Shown here: positions 48,175-61,185 of the stretch, piece by piece
How the letters are laid out: every line of letters begins with the position of its first letter
Position numbering within the stretch: position 1 is the first letter of the stretch
From: Mangifera indica
Taxonomy: Eukaryota; Streptophyta; Magnoliopsida; Sapindales; Anacardiaceae
NCBI RefSeq assembly: GCF_011075055.1
Contig: NC_058154.1
Location: forward strand, 6,311,501 to 6,375,500
Direction of reading: 5' to 3'
DNA length: 64,000 bases
The notes under the pieces: generated by a model
Seen by the model: only the letters and a program-made list of their open reading frames with translations
What the model was told of the DNA's origin: nothing
Database searches by the model: none
Made by a program: the position numbers and the translations under genes

Positions 48175-49997
48175 TGTTATGGTAGATGTCTTAGAGCAAA
48201 TTGATTTGACATTTGTAATTGTAATTTATCTCATTAATTAATAAAAGGATTTATCGTTGTTTAATTTATATGTTTGTCTATTATATGATTGTACGAATAA
48301 TATGACCTTAGAATAATATAACTATGATGAGGAGATCAGATGACTAATCATGGAAATCCTATGCACACATTAGATGATCATTCTAGAAATGTTTATAATC
48401 TCGACATTATATTAACCAAGGGTATATGTAATAGTGATAGGACTATCATATTATTGAGTGACTCTACCGAAAAGTGGCAACAGTTTTTATATGTCGAAGT
48501 TGTTTACTAACAACTTCGTGTAACACATGGTGCACATTGTAGACATATTCATTAGATTGATTCCACTAGAAAATATCTATATGGATGGTTGTTTTAGTGT
48601 CTATAGAACAAATACTTTGAATAACACAGGTGCACGTGATCCTTTGACTTGAGGTTAACAAACTATCTTGTATAAGGATCGTTATAGTTTGACACTATCT
48701 AATGTATTATCATAATAAGGGTATTATAAAGATAGTGAATGACCATATCGTGAGATACATGGAGGCTATAGTTGATTAATAAAAGATTCATTACTTTTGA
48801 GCACAAAAGAATATATCTTATATGCAAATATTGAAAGACATTTATGATTGCTTGAATCTATGGTCATAGTGGGATAAAGTTGTAGTCTAATTCATGTAAG
48901 TCATTAATATGTATTAGCTCATATCAAGGAACTAATAGGATAGACACACTTCTATGTCTCAACTTTGCGAGATATTAGTTAACAAAAGGATTGAATTACA
49001 TATAACTGTGATGTTGTGAAAACTTACAAAAATGTTTGTTGACACTCTATCATTTGGGTGGCCATGATACTTTGCTAGAGGCTAATCTTGGTCTATGTCT
49101 AAATTTGACTAAAATTCAAACACTACTAGTTTGATAGAAAGCTTATGGGTCATACGCATTAAGAAGTTGATACAAACCAAAAGGCAAGGATTATTTGACG
49201 ATAATCTTGAGATCATGAAAAGAGAGAAACGTATGGAGTATTTTCGACTAGAATCATTTGGTATGCACGTTGCCATATGGCATCATGCAAATGTATTACA
49301 TGGTTTTCGTTAAATCCATTTAGGAGTCTAATCGAGCAAGGCAATATGATGAATGTGAGTCAATTGGCTAAGTTAACTCGCAGGTAAATTGTTTTAGTTA
49401 AACAAAGATTCTTCAAATTCCTTGTTTGATAGAAAGTTTAGATTAAGTTGGAATCCTAATTTAATAAGCATTCATATTTATTAAAACTTTTTATAAATTA
49501 AGAGTCTTAATTTAATAAGAACTCTTGGACACCTTATCATCTATATAGTTAAAGTCCTAACTAACTTATGATTCATGCACACCTTATAAATAAAAGTGTT
49601 CAGTTTAAGTCAAATTTTTTAACACAACAATCCTGAACATAAATCTCTATGCCTAAAAATCTTGTTGATGCAAGCATCCATTGTTGTGATCTAATTTATA
49701 AGATCTAATTAATAGAAGCTCTCACAACCTTCTTTTTAGATAGTTTCCTATTATTTCTCCTTGTGGATACCAAGGTGCTACCTCAAGAAAGTTGGATAGC
49801 GATCTTTATATAGCCATATGAAGTCTTAGAGGAGCCAACAACATAGGAATAATTTCTAGACACCCTCTGTGTGTTCAACTTGGTCATGAATCTATGCATT
49901 AAAACGAGTATCCTAAATGGATTTTAGGATCTTTGATATAATTTTTTAAATTTTAGTTTCATTGCGCTATTAGTTAACAACATCCTAAAACCTTACA
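48175..49997 (+). mobile_element. A2 5' LTR
   Basis: Starts TGTTATGGTAGATGTC (family TGTTGGGGTTGATGCC) and ends CATCCTAAAACCTTACA. The 60-codon frame at 49131-49313 inside it is not a gene. Confidence 0.78.
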
Positions 49998-49998
49998 G

Positions 49999-50014
49999 TG
50001 GTATCAAAGCCACC
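49999..50014 (+). promoter_or_regulatory. A2 primer-binding site
   Basis: TGGTATCAAAGCCACC, initiator-tRNA-Met type, one base after the LTR. Confidence 0.8.
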
Positions 50015-52160
50015 GTTTTGACACACTTTCATTAAAATGTACCTACAAAATTTGGTTATATTTATATGTTATTACATGTAATTGATAAATAATTAAAACC
50101 CTAAAATTGGTAAAATTTACTTGCAATCATGTTGCCAATGATTTGTTGAGTTTAAGAACAATAGAAAGATGTGTTAAATTTATTGAGTGATTATTCCTAA
50201 AATTTTCTTGAGTTTAATTCTTGATACAAGATTAAATTTAAGATTGATAGTTGGTTTGTCATGTGAGCATGGTTTACATGCCACTGCTGCTCACATGATG
50301 ATTGGCTTACCTTTGCACAATGGCTTTTGGATTTTTCATCACTGGAAAGTTTAGAAATCAAGGCTAGAAACATCACCTTACATGGTTAGAACAAAACTTG
50401 AATAGGGTGGTGTCGTGCATGGCAAGGCTACTTTAAACTGCTACATGTACCTGGATAGAATCTATTTTGTGGGTTAACAAGGGTGGCGGTCTGAGCTCTG
50501 GCCACTTGGACATAGTAGGGCAACCTCTACCCTATCTCATTCTTGAGGTATGGGCTAGTAAAATGTTAGACAACACCTGTCTATGTCGTTTTGTTCAGGT
50601 TATGTGCTACTACTGATGCAATCGCTGTACCTTGAACTTATGCATGGCTATGCAGTTTTTTCTGCCTAAGCCATGATTGTTTTTGGTGGAAATCGTGTAC
50701 GGTGGTCCTTTATCATGCCCTTATGTGCCTTCCAAGATGCCTACATGCCCTACGAGATTGGAAATTAGATTTTGGTTTGAGTTTTGTTGAATTAGAACCA
50801 AAACTGAAACTTCCTTGAGTCTTGGGGTTGAACAATTATTTTGCAGTGTTTTAGGGATAAAAATGTAATTTAAAACTTAGCTAATTAATAACTAAAATTT
50901 AATTTTAATTGGGTATGTATGTATGGATGTATGTATACATGGTATCCAGTACACAACCAATCAACTAATGTGAATGTTTTTATTTTATTTATTTTTATAT
51001 ATTTTCTTTGGCTTGTAATTCTCAAATAGAGTCTACGCGTCTTGCCTTAATTCCTCTTTCTTCTTTAGTTTAGGTTGTTATTTTATTTTTTTAGAATAAT
51101 ATAACTAGGAAATAAAGCTATGTAATTATTGAATACTGGAGGCAAAACGGACAAGTGTGAAGATGAAGACTTGAAGACAAAATATTCACTTAGGTCAACT
51201 AATCAGACCTCTCTTAGCTCGAGAGTTTTAATTAGTTATGGTTGTATATTGACATATTTTAATTTTACATTTTTGAACGAATATGAATGGTTGTATTTTT
51301 CACCTAACATGCAACATAAAATCTGATGAGACCAACTAATTTAAAAATCTTAATTTAACTATTAAGTCTAAAATTAAATTGGTGTCTTCTAATGTGATGC
51401 CCTAATTAAGCACCTATTCATTTGAACTTGTTTACCAAAGGGAATAATACACTTTTATTAGGTGGAAAATTAGAAGATGTTCACATTAGATCTGACTTAG
51501 CTAGTATACTTTGTTTGTTCACCAAAACAAAGGTAAAGTATATTAGAGGCATGAATAAGGAATGCATTTGTTAATGCAAGGTGATATGTAGTATCCACTC
51601 TATTGACAGTGAGTCACATTTAAGGCTACATGATTTGTTAGGCCAAAACCTAACTTAAGATCATGGGTTTTTAGTGATTAATTTGAAATTTACTAATTTG
51701 ATTATTCGAACTTGTTTTCCAAAGCAAAAGGGAGAATTAATTCGATGAGGTTTTGGTCCACTAGAAAGTTTATTAGAACTTTTTCAGTACAATAGTGAGG
51801 GTTATTGACTTGAGGAAAATAGTGGGAGCATTTTAATTAATTAAATCCATAATTAAAATGAATAAAATTATTAATTATCTTTAACTATAAATTATAGATC
51901 AAATTATCACCATATCAAACCCAACTTATCGATTAATTCTTGAAAAAGAAAATAAGCTCATTGGAAGCAATTTCGATGATTAATACAAAAATTTTCAGAT
52001 TATTCTATGTCAGGAAAAGATCATTGAGGGGTTGTTATCCTGTGAGCTTGGTTTTAATGCCACCCAAAAGGGGAAAGGTATTTTTAATAAGTATATTAAT
52101 GACTCTATAGAAGTTTAGTGTCTCATGCTAACTTCTATGTCACCTGATCTTTAAAAACAA
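50015..52160 (+). mobile_element. A2 untranslated leader
   Basis: Long leader without a supported gene. The section 51120-51840 (GGAGGCAAAACGGACAAGTG and the following CTTGTTTACCAAAGGGAAT region) resembles leaders of plant UBN2-type copia elements, and 51520-51840 matches A1. Confidence 0.55.
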
Positions 52161-52169
52161 CATGAGAAA

Positions 52170-52590
52170 ATGGATGTTCCATCCATACTTGCACATTTTT
52201 TAGAGTTATATGCCACTCGTGCAAGGGTTGAACAATATGAGGTGTCAAGTGCATTGTTAGATCATAAACTCTTTGATCGAGGATAAGTTGGCCCTTATGT
52301 GGTCAAAATGATTAGCTATATTGAGCGGTTGGCAAGCTTAGGCTTTATCATAGATATTGAGCTTACCATTGACCTGGTGTTGAAATCCCTCCCTAAATCA
52401 TAGGCTAATTTTATCATAAACTTCAACATAAATGAAAAGGAGAAAACCTTTGAGAAATTGTTGTATGTGCTCAAGTAGGTTGAACAAGAGGTATGAAAGT
52501 TAACTTCAACTAATATACTTGTAGTTAAAGCCCATGCACCTAAACCCAAAGCAAATAAACAACCAGATACTACTACTTAGCCAATAGGTG
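52170..52590 (+). pseudogene. A2 gag (UBN2-type) remnant
   Basis: One frame with several in-frame stops shows the UBN2 gag core: an ELYATRARVEQYEVSSAL-like stretch, a helix around YIERLASLGF, then LVLKSLPK and FNINEKEKTFEKLL motifs. Gag would form the particle shell. The last recognisable part is a Lys/Pro-rich tail at about 52530-52590; the zinc knuckle expected after it is absent. Confidence 0.75.
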
Positions 52591-52599
52591 GTTTGGGAA

Positions 52600-53110
52600 A
52601 AAGAAAGGTTATCTATAGTACTCATATTTGTTCTGATATGCAGGAATTATGACATAATATATTGCTTGTCAAAGGATAGGTTGACCTACAAGTTAAAAAT
52701 GGAACACTCATTATTGCATTAGCTGTAAGAATTTATTATCTTAGATTGTCCACTAGGCTTGTTTTAGAATTAAATAAATGTTATTATGTTTTGTTTGTTT
52801 TTAGAAAATTAATTTTTGTGTCTTTTGAAGAAAAGGAAATATATTCATTTTTTATTGTTGGTAGTACTACAATTATTAGCTTTAATAATATTTTTTATGG
52901 AATGACTGATTTATATAATGGTTTTTACATTCTAAAATTGGATAATGAAATTCTCAATGTGTAAAATAACAAATATTTGAAAACAAACGAACTGAATACC
53001 ACATATCTATGGCATTATAGGTTAGGCCACATAAGAACAAAACACATATCAAGACTTCTTAAACAGAGAATGTTGCAATAATTTGACTTCCAATCTTATG
53101 ATGAATGAAA
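52600..53110 (+). pseudogene. A2 protease tail and pre-integrase
   Basis: The sequence joins the gag tail directly to THICSDMQEL, the segment just after the catalytic Asp-Ser/Thr-Gly of this family's protease. The catalytic triplet and zinc knuckle are therefore missing. The frame 52746-52964 continues the protease/pre-integrase linker. The LWHYRLGHI histidine motif at about 53010-53040 marks the integrase zinc-binding region. Confidence 0.68.
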
Positions 53111-53985
53111 ATTATGCCTATTGGATAAGATGACCAAAGCACCCTTCACTAGACATAGTGAAAAAGCAACTGAATTGTTAGGGATTATTCATAATGATAT
53201 GTATAGGCCTATGACAGTGTATACTGGATATGGGAAAACTTACTTTGTCATATTTACTAATAACCCTGATAGATATGGCTATGTGTTTTTATTGATACGT
53301 AAGTCTAAATGCTTTGATAAATTTAAAGAATTCAAGAGTGAGGTAGAGAAACAGCTTGGGAAACAGATTAATATCTTTTGCAATGACTACAGAAGTGAAT
53401 ACCTTAGTGTTGAATTCAAATGATACTTGAAAAAACATGGGATAGTCTCTTAACTCACTCTTCTTGGTATACCATAACATAATGGTGTATCTGAACAAAG
53501 GAATAAGACTTTGATGGAAATGGTTAGGTTCATGATGAGTTTTACTAATCTATTCATGTCTTTCTAGGGACATGCCCTATATACTACTACTTATACACTA
53601 AACCATGTCCCATCTAAATTTGTGAATAACACTCCATATGAGTTATGGATTGGGTAAAAGACTCAATTTAGAATATTTGAGGATTTGGGGTTATAAAGCT
53701 TATATTGAGAAATTGACTTTAAATAAGCTAAACGCTAAGTCTGAAAAGTATATCTTTGTGGGATACCCAAAGAAAACTAAAAGATACTACTTCTACCACC
53801 TAGAAGAGCAAAAAATGTTTGTTGCTCATACTGACATGTTCCTTGAGAAAGAATTTATTCTTAAGAGGACCAGTAGGAGGAAGGTAGAACTTGATAAAGT
53901 TTTTATATCACAAAATAATACAAATGTTATACAAGACAATGTGCCATCACAAATGGTTAATCATGACGAAGTTTGTCAACCTTGA
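53111..53985 (+). pseudogene. A2 integrase remnant
   Basis: Reading frames 53121-53423 and 53638-53985 plus intervening stops cover the integrase core. The first Asp (in LLGIIHND), the middle Asp (in FCNDYRSEY) and the Glu (in GVSEQRN) are all still encoded, but stop codons and a frame change at about 53650 break the protein. The C-terminal part keeps the VGYPKKTKRYYFY and FLEKEF blocks of the family. Confidence 0.8.
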
Positions 53986-54057
53986 GAGAAACAACCTTAA
54001 AGCACATAAAAGCTAGATAGATTTACATAAGTACGTCACAAGCCAAAAAGATTTAGT

Positions 54058-55060
54058 TTTCTTATGACTCAACACGATGATGTATTGGTCATCTGTAATG
54101 ATGAACCTAAGACTTACAATGACATTATCTCAAGTCCAAATTTTGGCAAATGGTTAGATGTCATGAAATCAAAAATAGATTTCATGTACTAGAATCAAGT
54201 ATAGATTCTAATGGATGCACCTAAAAGAGTAAAACTTGTAGGGTGCAAATGAGTTTTCAAAAAGAAAACTGACATGAAAAGTAACGTACATACCTATAAA
54301 GCATGATTGGTTGCCAAAGGCTTCATACAAAAATATAGCACTGATTATGATGAAACCTTTTCGCCAGTTACTATGCGTAAGTCTATTAGGATTATGGTTG
54401 CTATTCTTGCATACCATGATTATGAAATCTATTAGATGGATGTCAAAACTATCTTCCTGAATGGTAATCTTGTAGAGGATGTCTATATAGTGTAACCCAA
54501 TGGTTTCATTCTTATAGGATAAGAAAATGAAGTATGCAAGCTACAAAAGTCTATTTATGAAATTAAGTAGGCTTCTAGAAGTTGGGATATCCATTTTGAT
54601 GAAGTTGTATGAGAGTTCAATTTTAGCAAAAATGAAGACAAGCCGTGTGTGCATAAGAAGGTCAGTGGAAGCGTGATTGCATTTCTAATATTGTATGTTG
54701 ATGACATTTTGATTATTAGAAATGACATATCGAACTTGCAATAAGTAAAGGCTTGGTTATCTAAGTGTTTCTCCATGAAAGACATAAGAGAAGTAACCTA
54801 CATTCTTAGGATTAAAATTTATCAAGATAAAGAGCATAGACTATTGGGCCTAATTCAATGCACATACATAGATAAGATGTTAACAAAATTCTTTATAGAG
54901 GAATCCAAGAAAAGATTTATGTTTATGTCTCATGGTTTATATATTTCGAAAAAGATGTGTCTATCTTCATAATCTGAGAGAGATAAGATGAGTAAGATCC
55001 CATATGGCTTGACTATAGGATCAATCATATACACCATGCTATGTATGAGGCTTAATGTTT
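54058..55060 (+). pseudogene. A2 reverse transcriptase remnant
   Basis: Encodes LVAKGF, DYDETFSPV, the MDVK...FLNG block and the YVDDI active site (codons 54694-54708), in order, with at least eight in-frame stops. It would copy element RNA into DNA; it cannot be expressed intact. The catalytic Asp pair is conserved. Confidence 0.82.
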
Positions 55061-55640
55061 TATGTCTTGAGCGTTTGCAATAGGTATCAATCTGATCTAG
55101 GTGAAAAACACTGGATAACTATCAAAAACATCCTAAAGTACTTGAGAAGGACTAAGGATGCATTTTTGGTTTATGGAAAGGATTTTGAACTCATTATTAG
55201 AGGCTATAGTGATGCTAGTTTCCAAGCTGATCGAGATGATTTTAAATCACAAATTGGGTTTATGTTTTGTTTGAATAATGGTGTAGTAAGCTACAAACAC
55301 TTCAAGCAAAATACAATGGTTGATTCTGCAATAGAGTCTGAGTATATTACCTTTTTAGAAGTGACAAAAGAGGTTGTATGGATTAAGAAGTTCATGACAG
55401 AACTTGAAATGGTTCCAAGCATTGTTGAGCCTTTTAAGCTCTATTACAATAACAATAGAGTGATTGCTCAAGTGAAGAAGCCACAGTCTCATCAAAGATC
55501 TAAGCATATACTCAAATGATATCATTTTATCCAAAAGATTATTCAATGAGGTGACATACAGATAAAGAGGATTGATATAATTGAAAATTTGGCTAACCCA
55601 TTACTAAAGCTTTTGTTGCAACAGAAGCATGATAGATACA
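55055..55640 (+). pseudogene. A2 RNase H and pol C-terminus
   Basis: The frame 55055-55519 (154 codons) is uninterrupted and contains YSDASFQADRDDFKSQIGF, DSAIESEYI and the YYNNNRVIAQ and HQRSKHI blocks of copia RNase H. A stop at 55517 is followed by the IENLANPLLK-type tail and KHDRYIARL, close to the 3' LTR. It is the best preserved piece of A2. Confidence 0.82.
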
Positions 55641-55660
55641 TAGCAAGATTAAGCATTAGA

Positions 55661-57478
55661 TACAAAGGTAGATGCCCTAGAACTAATTGATTTGACATTT
55701 GTAAATGTAATTTATCTTATTAATTGATAAAATGATTTATAGTTATTCAGTTCATATGTTTGTCTATTATATGATTGTATGAGTAACATATCTTTAGAAT
55801 GGTAGAATTATGATGAGGGGATAAGACAACTTATCATGGGAAACCTATGCACACATTAGATAGTCATTATAGAAATATCCATAATCCCAACATTACAATG
55901 ACCAAGGGCACATGTAATGATAATGAGATTATTATAGTATTAAGTGATCCCATCAAAAGGTGATGACAGTTTTCATGTGTCAAAGTTATTTACTGACGAC
56001 TTGGTGTAACATATGGGTGCATGTTGTAGACATGTTCATCGAACTGATCCTATTAAAGGATATCCATATGGATGGTTGCTCTAGTGTTTATGGAACAAAT
56101 CCTCTAAACACCACAGGTGCATGTGATCCTTTGACTTGAGGTTGTCAGATCATCTTGTGTAAAGTTTGGTATGGTTTGACATTATCCAATGTATCGTCGT
56201 AATAACGACATTATAAAGGTAATGAATGATCATATCGTGAGATATATAGATGTTATGGTTGATTAATAAAATATTTGTCACTTTTGAGCACAAGAGAAGA
56301 TATCTCATATGTGAATGCTAAACGACATTCATGACCACTTAAATTTATGGTCATAGTGGGATAAGGTTATAGCTTAATCCGTATAAGTCATTAATGTGTA
56401 TCAGCTCATATCGAAGAACTATTGAGATATATACACTTTTATGTTTCTGTGTCGAGAGATATTAGTTGACAAAAGGATTAAATTATAACTGTGATGTTGT
56501 AAAAGCTTATAAAGATGTTTGTTGATACTTTATCATTCGGATGGCCATGACGCTTTGCTAGAGGTCAATTTTGGTTTGTGTCTAAATTCTACTCAAATTT
56601 ATATACTATCAATTCGATAGAGAGCTTATGGGTCACATACATTAAAAGGTTGATACGAACCAAAAGGCAAGGATTGTTTGACAATAATTTTGAGCTCGTG
56701 GAAAGAGAGAAACATATGGATGTGTTTTGACTAGAATCATTTGGTGTGCATGCTACCACATGGCATTGTGCAAATGCATTGCGTGGTTTCGGTTAGACCT
56801 ACTTAGGAGTTCAACTGAGCCAGGCCAAATGATGGATGCAAGTCAACTTGCTGAGTTAACATATGGCTAAGGTGTTTTAGTTAAAAAACGATTCTTCAAC
56901 ATCTTTGTTCGATAGAAAGTTTAGGTTGAGTTGGAATCTTAATTTAATTAACAGTCCTATGCATTAAAACTTTTAATAAATTAAGAGTATTAATTTAATA
57001 AGAATTTTTGGACACCTTATCACCTAAGTAGTTAGAATCTTAATTAAATTAGGATTCATGTATACCTTATAAATAAAGGTTTTTAGTTTAAGTCAAATTT
57101 TTTAACTCAAAAATCCCAAACACACTTCTCTATGTCTGGAATCTTGTTGATGCAAACTCCCATTATAGTGATCTAATTTTCAAGATCCAGTCGACAGAAG
57201 CCCTAATAGTCTTCTTTCAAGATTGCCTCCTATTCATAATTTGTGTGGATACCAAGGCGCTGCCTCATGAGGGTCGAATAACAATCTTTACATAGTCACT
57301 TGAAGTCTTGAAAGAGCTAACAACACATATATAATTTCTAAAAACTCAATGTGTGTTTAACATATTCATGAATCTATGCATTGAAACCGATACTCTGGAT
57401 GGGTTTTAGGATATTTGATATATTTTTTTAATTTTAATTCTATTGTGTTGTTGGTTGATGACATCCTAAAACCTACCA
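55661..57478 (+). mobile_element. A2 3' LTR
   Basis: Collinear with the 5' LTR, from the GGTAGATGCCCTAGAAC region to CATCCTAAAACCTACCA. No primer-binding site follows. Confidence 0.78.
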
Positions 57479-58800
57479 TGGTAAGAAACAAATATTCTTC
57501 TTGTTAAAAACCCTAAAAGCCTGTGATGTAATACTCTTACTACAACATCTTGCTGTTCAATTCTCCTAATAAGCCCTAGTTAACTGATAGGCAATTTTGC
57601 AAGTGTACAAAATTGTTTAAGTAATGATAAGGTAGTGAACAAGATATAGGCCTCACATAAATAGAATACGAGTTACAAAAATGATTGTTAGCCCTTTTGT
57701 TATTTGAACTATTCAATATGTGATAATATAAACTAAAGCTAAAGAAGACAGGACTAATTAATTTTTTTTTGGGAAAAAGTCATAACTAATTATTTTAATT
57801 TCAGAAAATCAAATAATAGCAAGAAAATCTGATATAAATTAAACACTAGGGTATTTTGACTTAAACCAGTCCTATCTAATTTATTTGACTTGACAATCCA
57901 TATTTTAATTATTCATGCCGTGGTTGAATAACCTTCAATTTCACAGCATTCTCCTTTTGTGTAACATGAAAATTGTTAAAAGCTAAATATTTTATTTTTC
58001 CAATAATAATTACAAACCTTAAACTATTCATTAAGATCAATGGGTATTGAATTTATTTCACATAAGTGAAGTTTTTAATTTTGTTTGAACTATTTTCTTG
58101 TGGAGTTTATTACCGGGATAATATTATGAATTTTCCCCCGGTTTGATTCAATAATAACCAATTAAATATAAATTTGTTTAATACTTACAAGCATTAAAAA
58201 CAATAATAAACTTTTTGCATGATAAAGAAAATCAATTCAAATAAATATAAATGGTTAAGAATAAAATTACATCAAAAACAAGATTTAATAAAATAATAAA
58301 CTTTTCTTGACAATTGAATTCAACATTCCATTGAGGCCCAAATAAAAAATATAAACAAGATTTAATAAAATAATAACAATAAAAATACACTTAGTCTTAG
58401 GGGCATGCTTGATCAAGTTTGGTGCGAGTTTGAAAGTTTTTTCAAATCAAACTGAAAAAAGTGGTTTAAAAATTTTTAAACCAAACCAAACCATTTTATA
58501 TTTTAAACTAAACTAAACTGAAAACAAATATATTTTTATTCAATTTGGATTACGGTTTGAATTATAATTATTAATACCCTATTATACATAATACATATCT
58601 TTACGATACTCTATAGATAGAAAACTATATATACCCTAAGATGTACCATAAGTATCATAAGGTATAAAACAATATGTATAAATATTGAGGACATCACTAA
58701 CATCTCTAAAGAAGCTTTTGATAAGCCTGTGTGCAAATGCAAATCAAAACTACTATTTCACTCTAATGTGACATGGTTGGTCACATGCAGGACTAAAAAC
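57479..58800. other. Gene-free AT-rich stretch
   Basis: No gene is seen. From about 58400 to 58580 a run of AAACCAAACC/TTTAAACTAAAC phrases following TTAGGGGCATGC resembles a hAT-type MITE left part, but no right end is visible. Confidence 0.4.
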
Positions 58801-59361
58801 CCATGTTTTTAAAACCGGACCAGTGATTGAACCGGTTGTTTCACTAGTTTATAGTTCGACCGGTTCAATTTATTATCGAATTAATAAATAAATTTTGTTT
58901 TAAAATTTATAAAAAATAAAATCAATTAAGATACTTACACATATGAAGATTATAACATATTTTTTTAAAAAAAGTAACAATTATTCATTTAATTTCAATG
59001 AAACAATTAAAATTAAAAAGTCTCAATCGTATGATATAGAAAAAAAAGCATAATTTTGTGAATTATTGTTTATAGAAGACATTTTAATAAGTATGAGATA
59101 CTTTTTTTCTTTTTTTCTTTTATTTTTTTCTTATAAACCTTTCGAAATTCATCCAATCTAATAAAAAATAATCAAATTACTCAAAAATAATTAAATTTTT
59201 AAAAAATCAAAATTTTGGTCAAATTTGGTCAAACTGATTTTGACTAGATTTGACCAAGTTAATTAAAAAAGCGTATTTTTATGTTAACCGAACTAGAATT
59301 GTAGCAGGTTTTTTATTCAACCAGTTGAACCAATTGATCCGATCCATTTTTAAAATCATTG
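58801..59361. mobile_element. hAT-like MITE with 8-bp target duplication
   Basis: 561 bp between identical CTAAAAAC flanks (58793-58800 and 59362-59369). Terminal inverted repeats are imperfect: CCATGTTTTTAAAACCGG on the left, CAATGATTTTAAAAATGG from the right on the minus strand. Sub-terminal AACCGGTT/GACCGGTTCAA blocks are mirrored by CAACCAGTTGAACC on the right. The interior is AT-rich and non-coding. Confidence 0.8.
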
Positions 59362-59439
59362 CTAAAAACAACTTGTCTCACCGAATTGCTGGAGGTTAAT
59401 GTTAGTGGCACCCTGCTGACCCCTTTTTGACCAGTGTTT

Positions 59440-59576
59440 GATTTTGTGGGAATAGATTTTGGTCCTAACATTGGCGAAAAGGCTTTTAAGATTAGAGTGC
59501 CCAGAGCAGAAGCCCAGGCCTTCCAGCTTTTTGAGTCAACAGCTTATACATATGAATCTGTGTTGCTCTAAAACTA
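59440..59576 (+). other. Possible exon fragment of unknown gene
   Basis: A 45-codon frame ending in TAA at 59576 has a protein-like composition unlike its surroundings (runs such as DFGPNIGEKAFKIRVP and EAQAFQLFESTAYTYES). I do not recognise the family and see no start codon. A splice acceptor is not obvious. It could be a captured or truncated terminal exon, or chance. Confidence 0.2.
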
Positions 59577-61185
59577 ATTTACTTTTGTGTTCTAGTTGTG
59601 CAAATGAAAAATTAAAACTAGTCGATATAGTGATGATGTAACTTTTTTGTGTTGCATTATGTTTACAATTATGGAGAAGGTAATTTATATTGAAAACAAA
59701 CTTTTATTTGATGGTTCCATCTCATTTAGCTGCAAGCCAATGTAGAGCAATGCCTCATGCAAGCTCTTTTTAATACCTAATATTTGATGGATTTCTCTAG
59801 TGATTTCTAACTTCAACTTAAATTTTAATCAATACATGGAGAGTTGACGACCAAAGATTGACAGCATTATTACAAAGCAAATCATTACACATTGTTGTGA
59901 CAAAGAGAATGAGAAAATTAACTAGATTATGTAAATTTAATTTATTACAAAGTTACAAACCAGTTTTGGAAAATCATAGCTAGACAAAAGTCTAAGTCAC
60001 AAATCTTTTCATTTTTGAGGAATCAACCGTTTATAAAAGGCCAACGGAGTATTTCCCAGCTAAAGTCTAGTGAAACTATAAATTTTCATTTATTAATTGT
60101 CTGGCGGTGAAGATGACCGGCGGATGATGGGTGATGGCAGGACAAAAACAAAAAATTGTCTGAATCACTTAATCTAGTAGTATAAACTTCAATTTATATT
60201 TAAAGAGTAATTTTGTACATTTAGGAAGGCATTTTTGTCATTACACTAAAAGGATAAATCTGTCATTTACTTCTGAACTAACAAAATATACTAATAAAAT
60301 TTGACAATGGATGGGTATTTAATTTTTTAAAAGTTAACAGATACAAATGAGAAATTATATAAATGTCTTAAATTAAGGGGGTCTAAATGAAATTATCTAA
60401 AACAATTAGGATTAATAAAAAATGCCCCTTTTTGTGAAATGACCAAACTACCCCTATATATAAACCAAGAATTTTACATATTTTTCTCTTTATTTTTCTA
60501 CGGTTTTACTGTACAAATTTAAAGAATTTCACGTTTCCTATGGTTATCCCACGAGCGAAGCAATTTCTATCGATTTTCATATTTTTCGATGACCAAAAAT
60601 GATAAAGAAAGTTAGTACATCTTCCCTACTATTGTTTGAATCAATTTATTGTTAAAATTATTGAGATTTGAGGGAGATTTTGAGGTTTGAAATTCTAGGG
60701 TTCCAATTTTGAACAATGCATAAAATATTTTGATTCTTGGTTGTTTTGGTTGAATTTCTTGAGGGGTATCGTGTTATAGGATATGTACATTTGATTTGTG
60801 TTGAAATTGAAGGTAAAAACGACGATTTTTGAGTAAGAAAAGAGGTTAGAATAGTCAGCGCTTCAGTTCGTGGGAACAATGGATCCCACGGTTAGAAGGA
60901 ATTCTCCCACTTTCAGGAGAGATTTACAGTGGGTTGGGGGGCGAAGTGGCTTTTTCAAAATATTAGGGAGTTGGGGGAGAGCAGTTAGTCCACTGGAGGT
61001 CTTTGTGAAATTTTTCATAAGACAGTGGACTAATGCTGTGAAAACCGTGGGTTGGGGGAAATTTACTTTTTTTAAACTGTAGGGGCTCTAAGAGATTAGA
61101 AAATTGCTGAGGGGGTAAGGGATAAATATTGGACCTATTTGTAAAAAAAAAAATTTAAGGGGGTAAATTGATAGTTTTCATATCT
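59577..61185. other. Gene-free stretch with possible promoter
   Basis: No supported gene; the 70-codon frame at 60870-61082 has no domain. A good TATA-like CTATATATAAACC lies at 60453-60465, followed by an unmethodical leader-like region. Given the exon with an acceptor at 62692, this could be the start of the DUF1985 gene or of a transposon carrying it. Phrases like TTAAGGGGGTCTAAATG and TTAAGGGGGTAAATTG recur at 60374 and 61154. Confidence 0.3.

Larger units (their letters stand above)
48175..57478 (+). mobile_element. Family-A Ty1/copia element A2 with both LTRs
   Basis: 5' LTR 48175-49997, primer-binding site, long leader, UBN2-type gag, pol, and 3' LTR 55661-57478. The LTRs are 1823 and 1818 bp but noticeably diverged, so the insertion is old. 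Domain order (gag, integrase, RT, RNase H) is that of Ty1/copia. Many stops and frameshifts make it non-autonomous. The flanking target duplication is unclear; TGGTA follows the 3' LTR and a similar CGGTA lies just left of the 5' LTR, but the register does not fit exactly. It is the best template for interpreting the other family-A copies. Confidence 0.8.
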
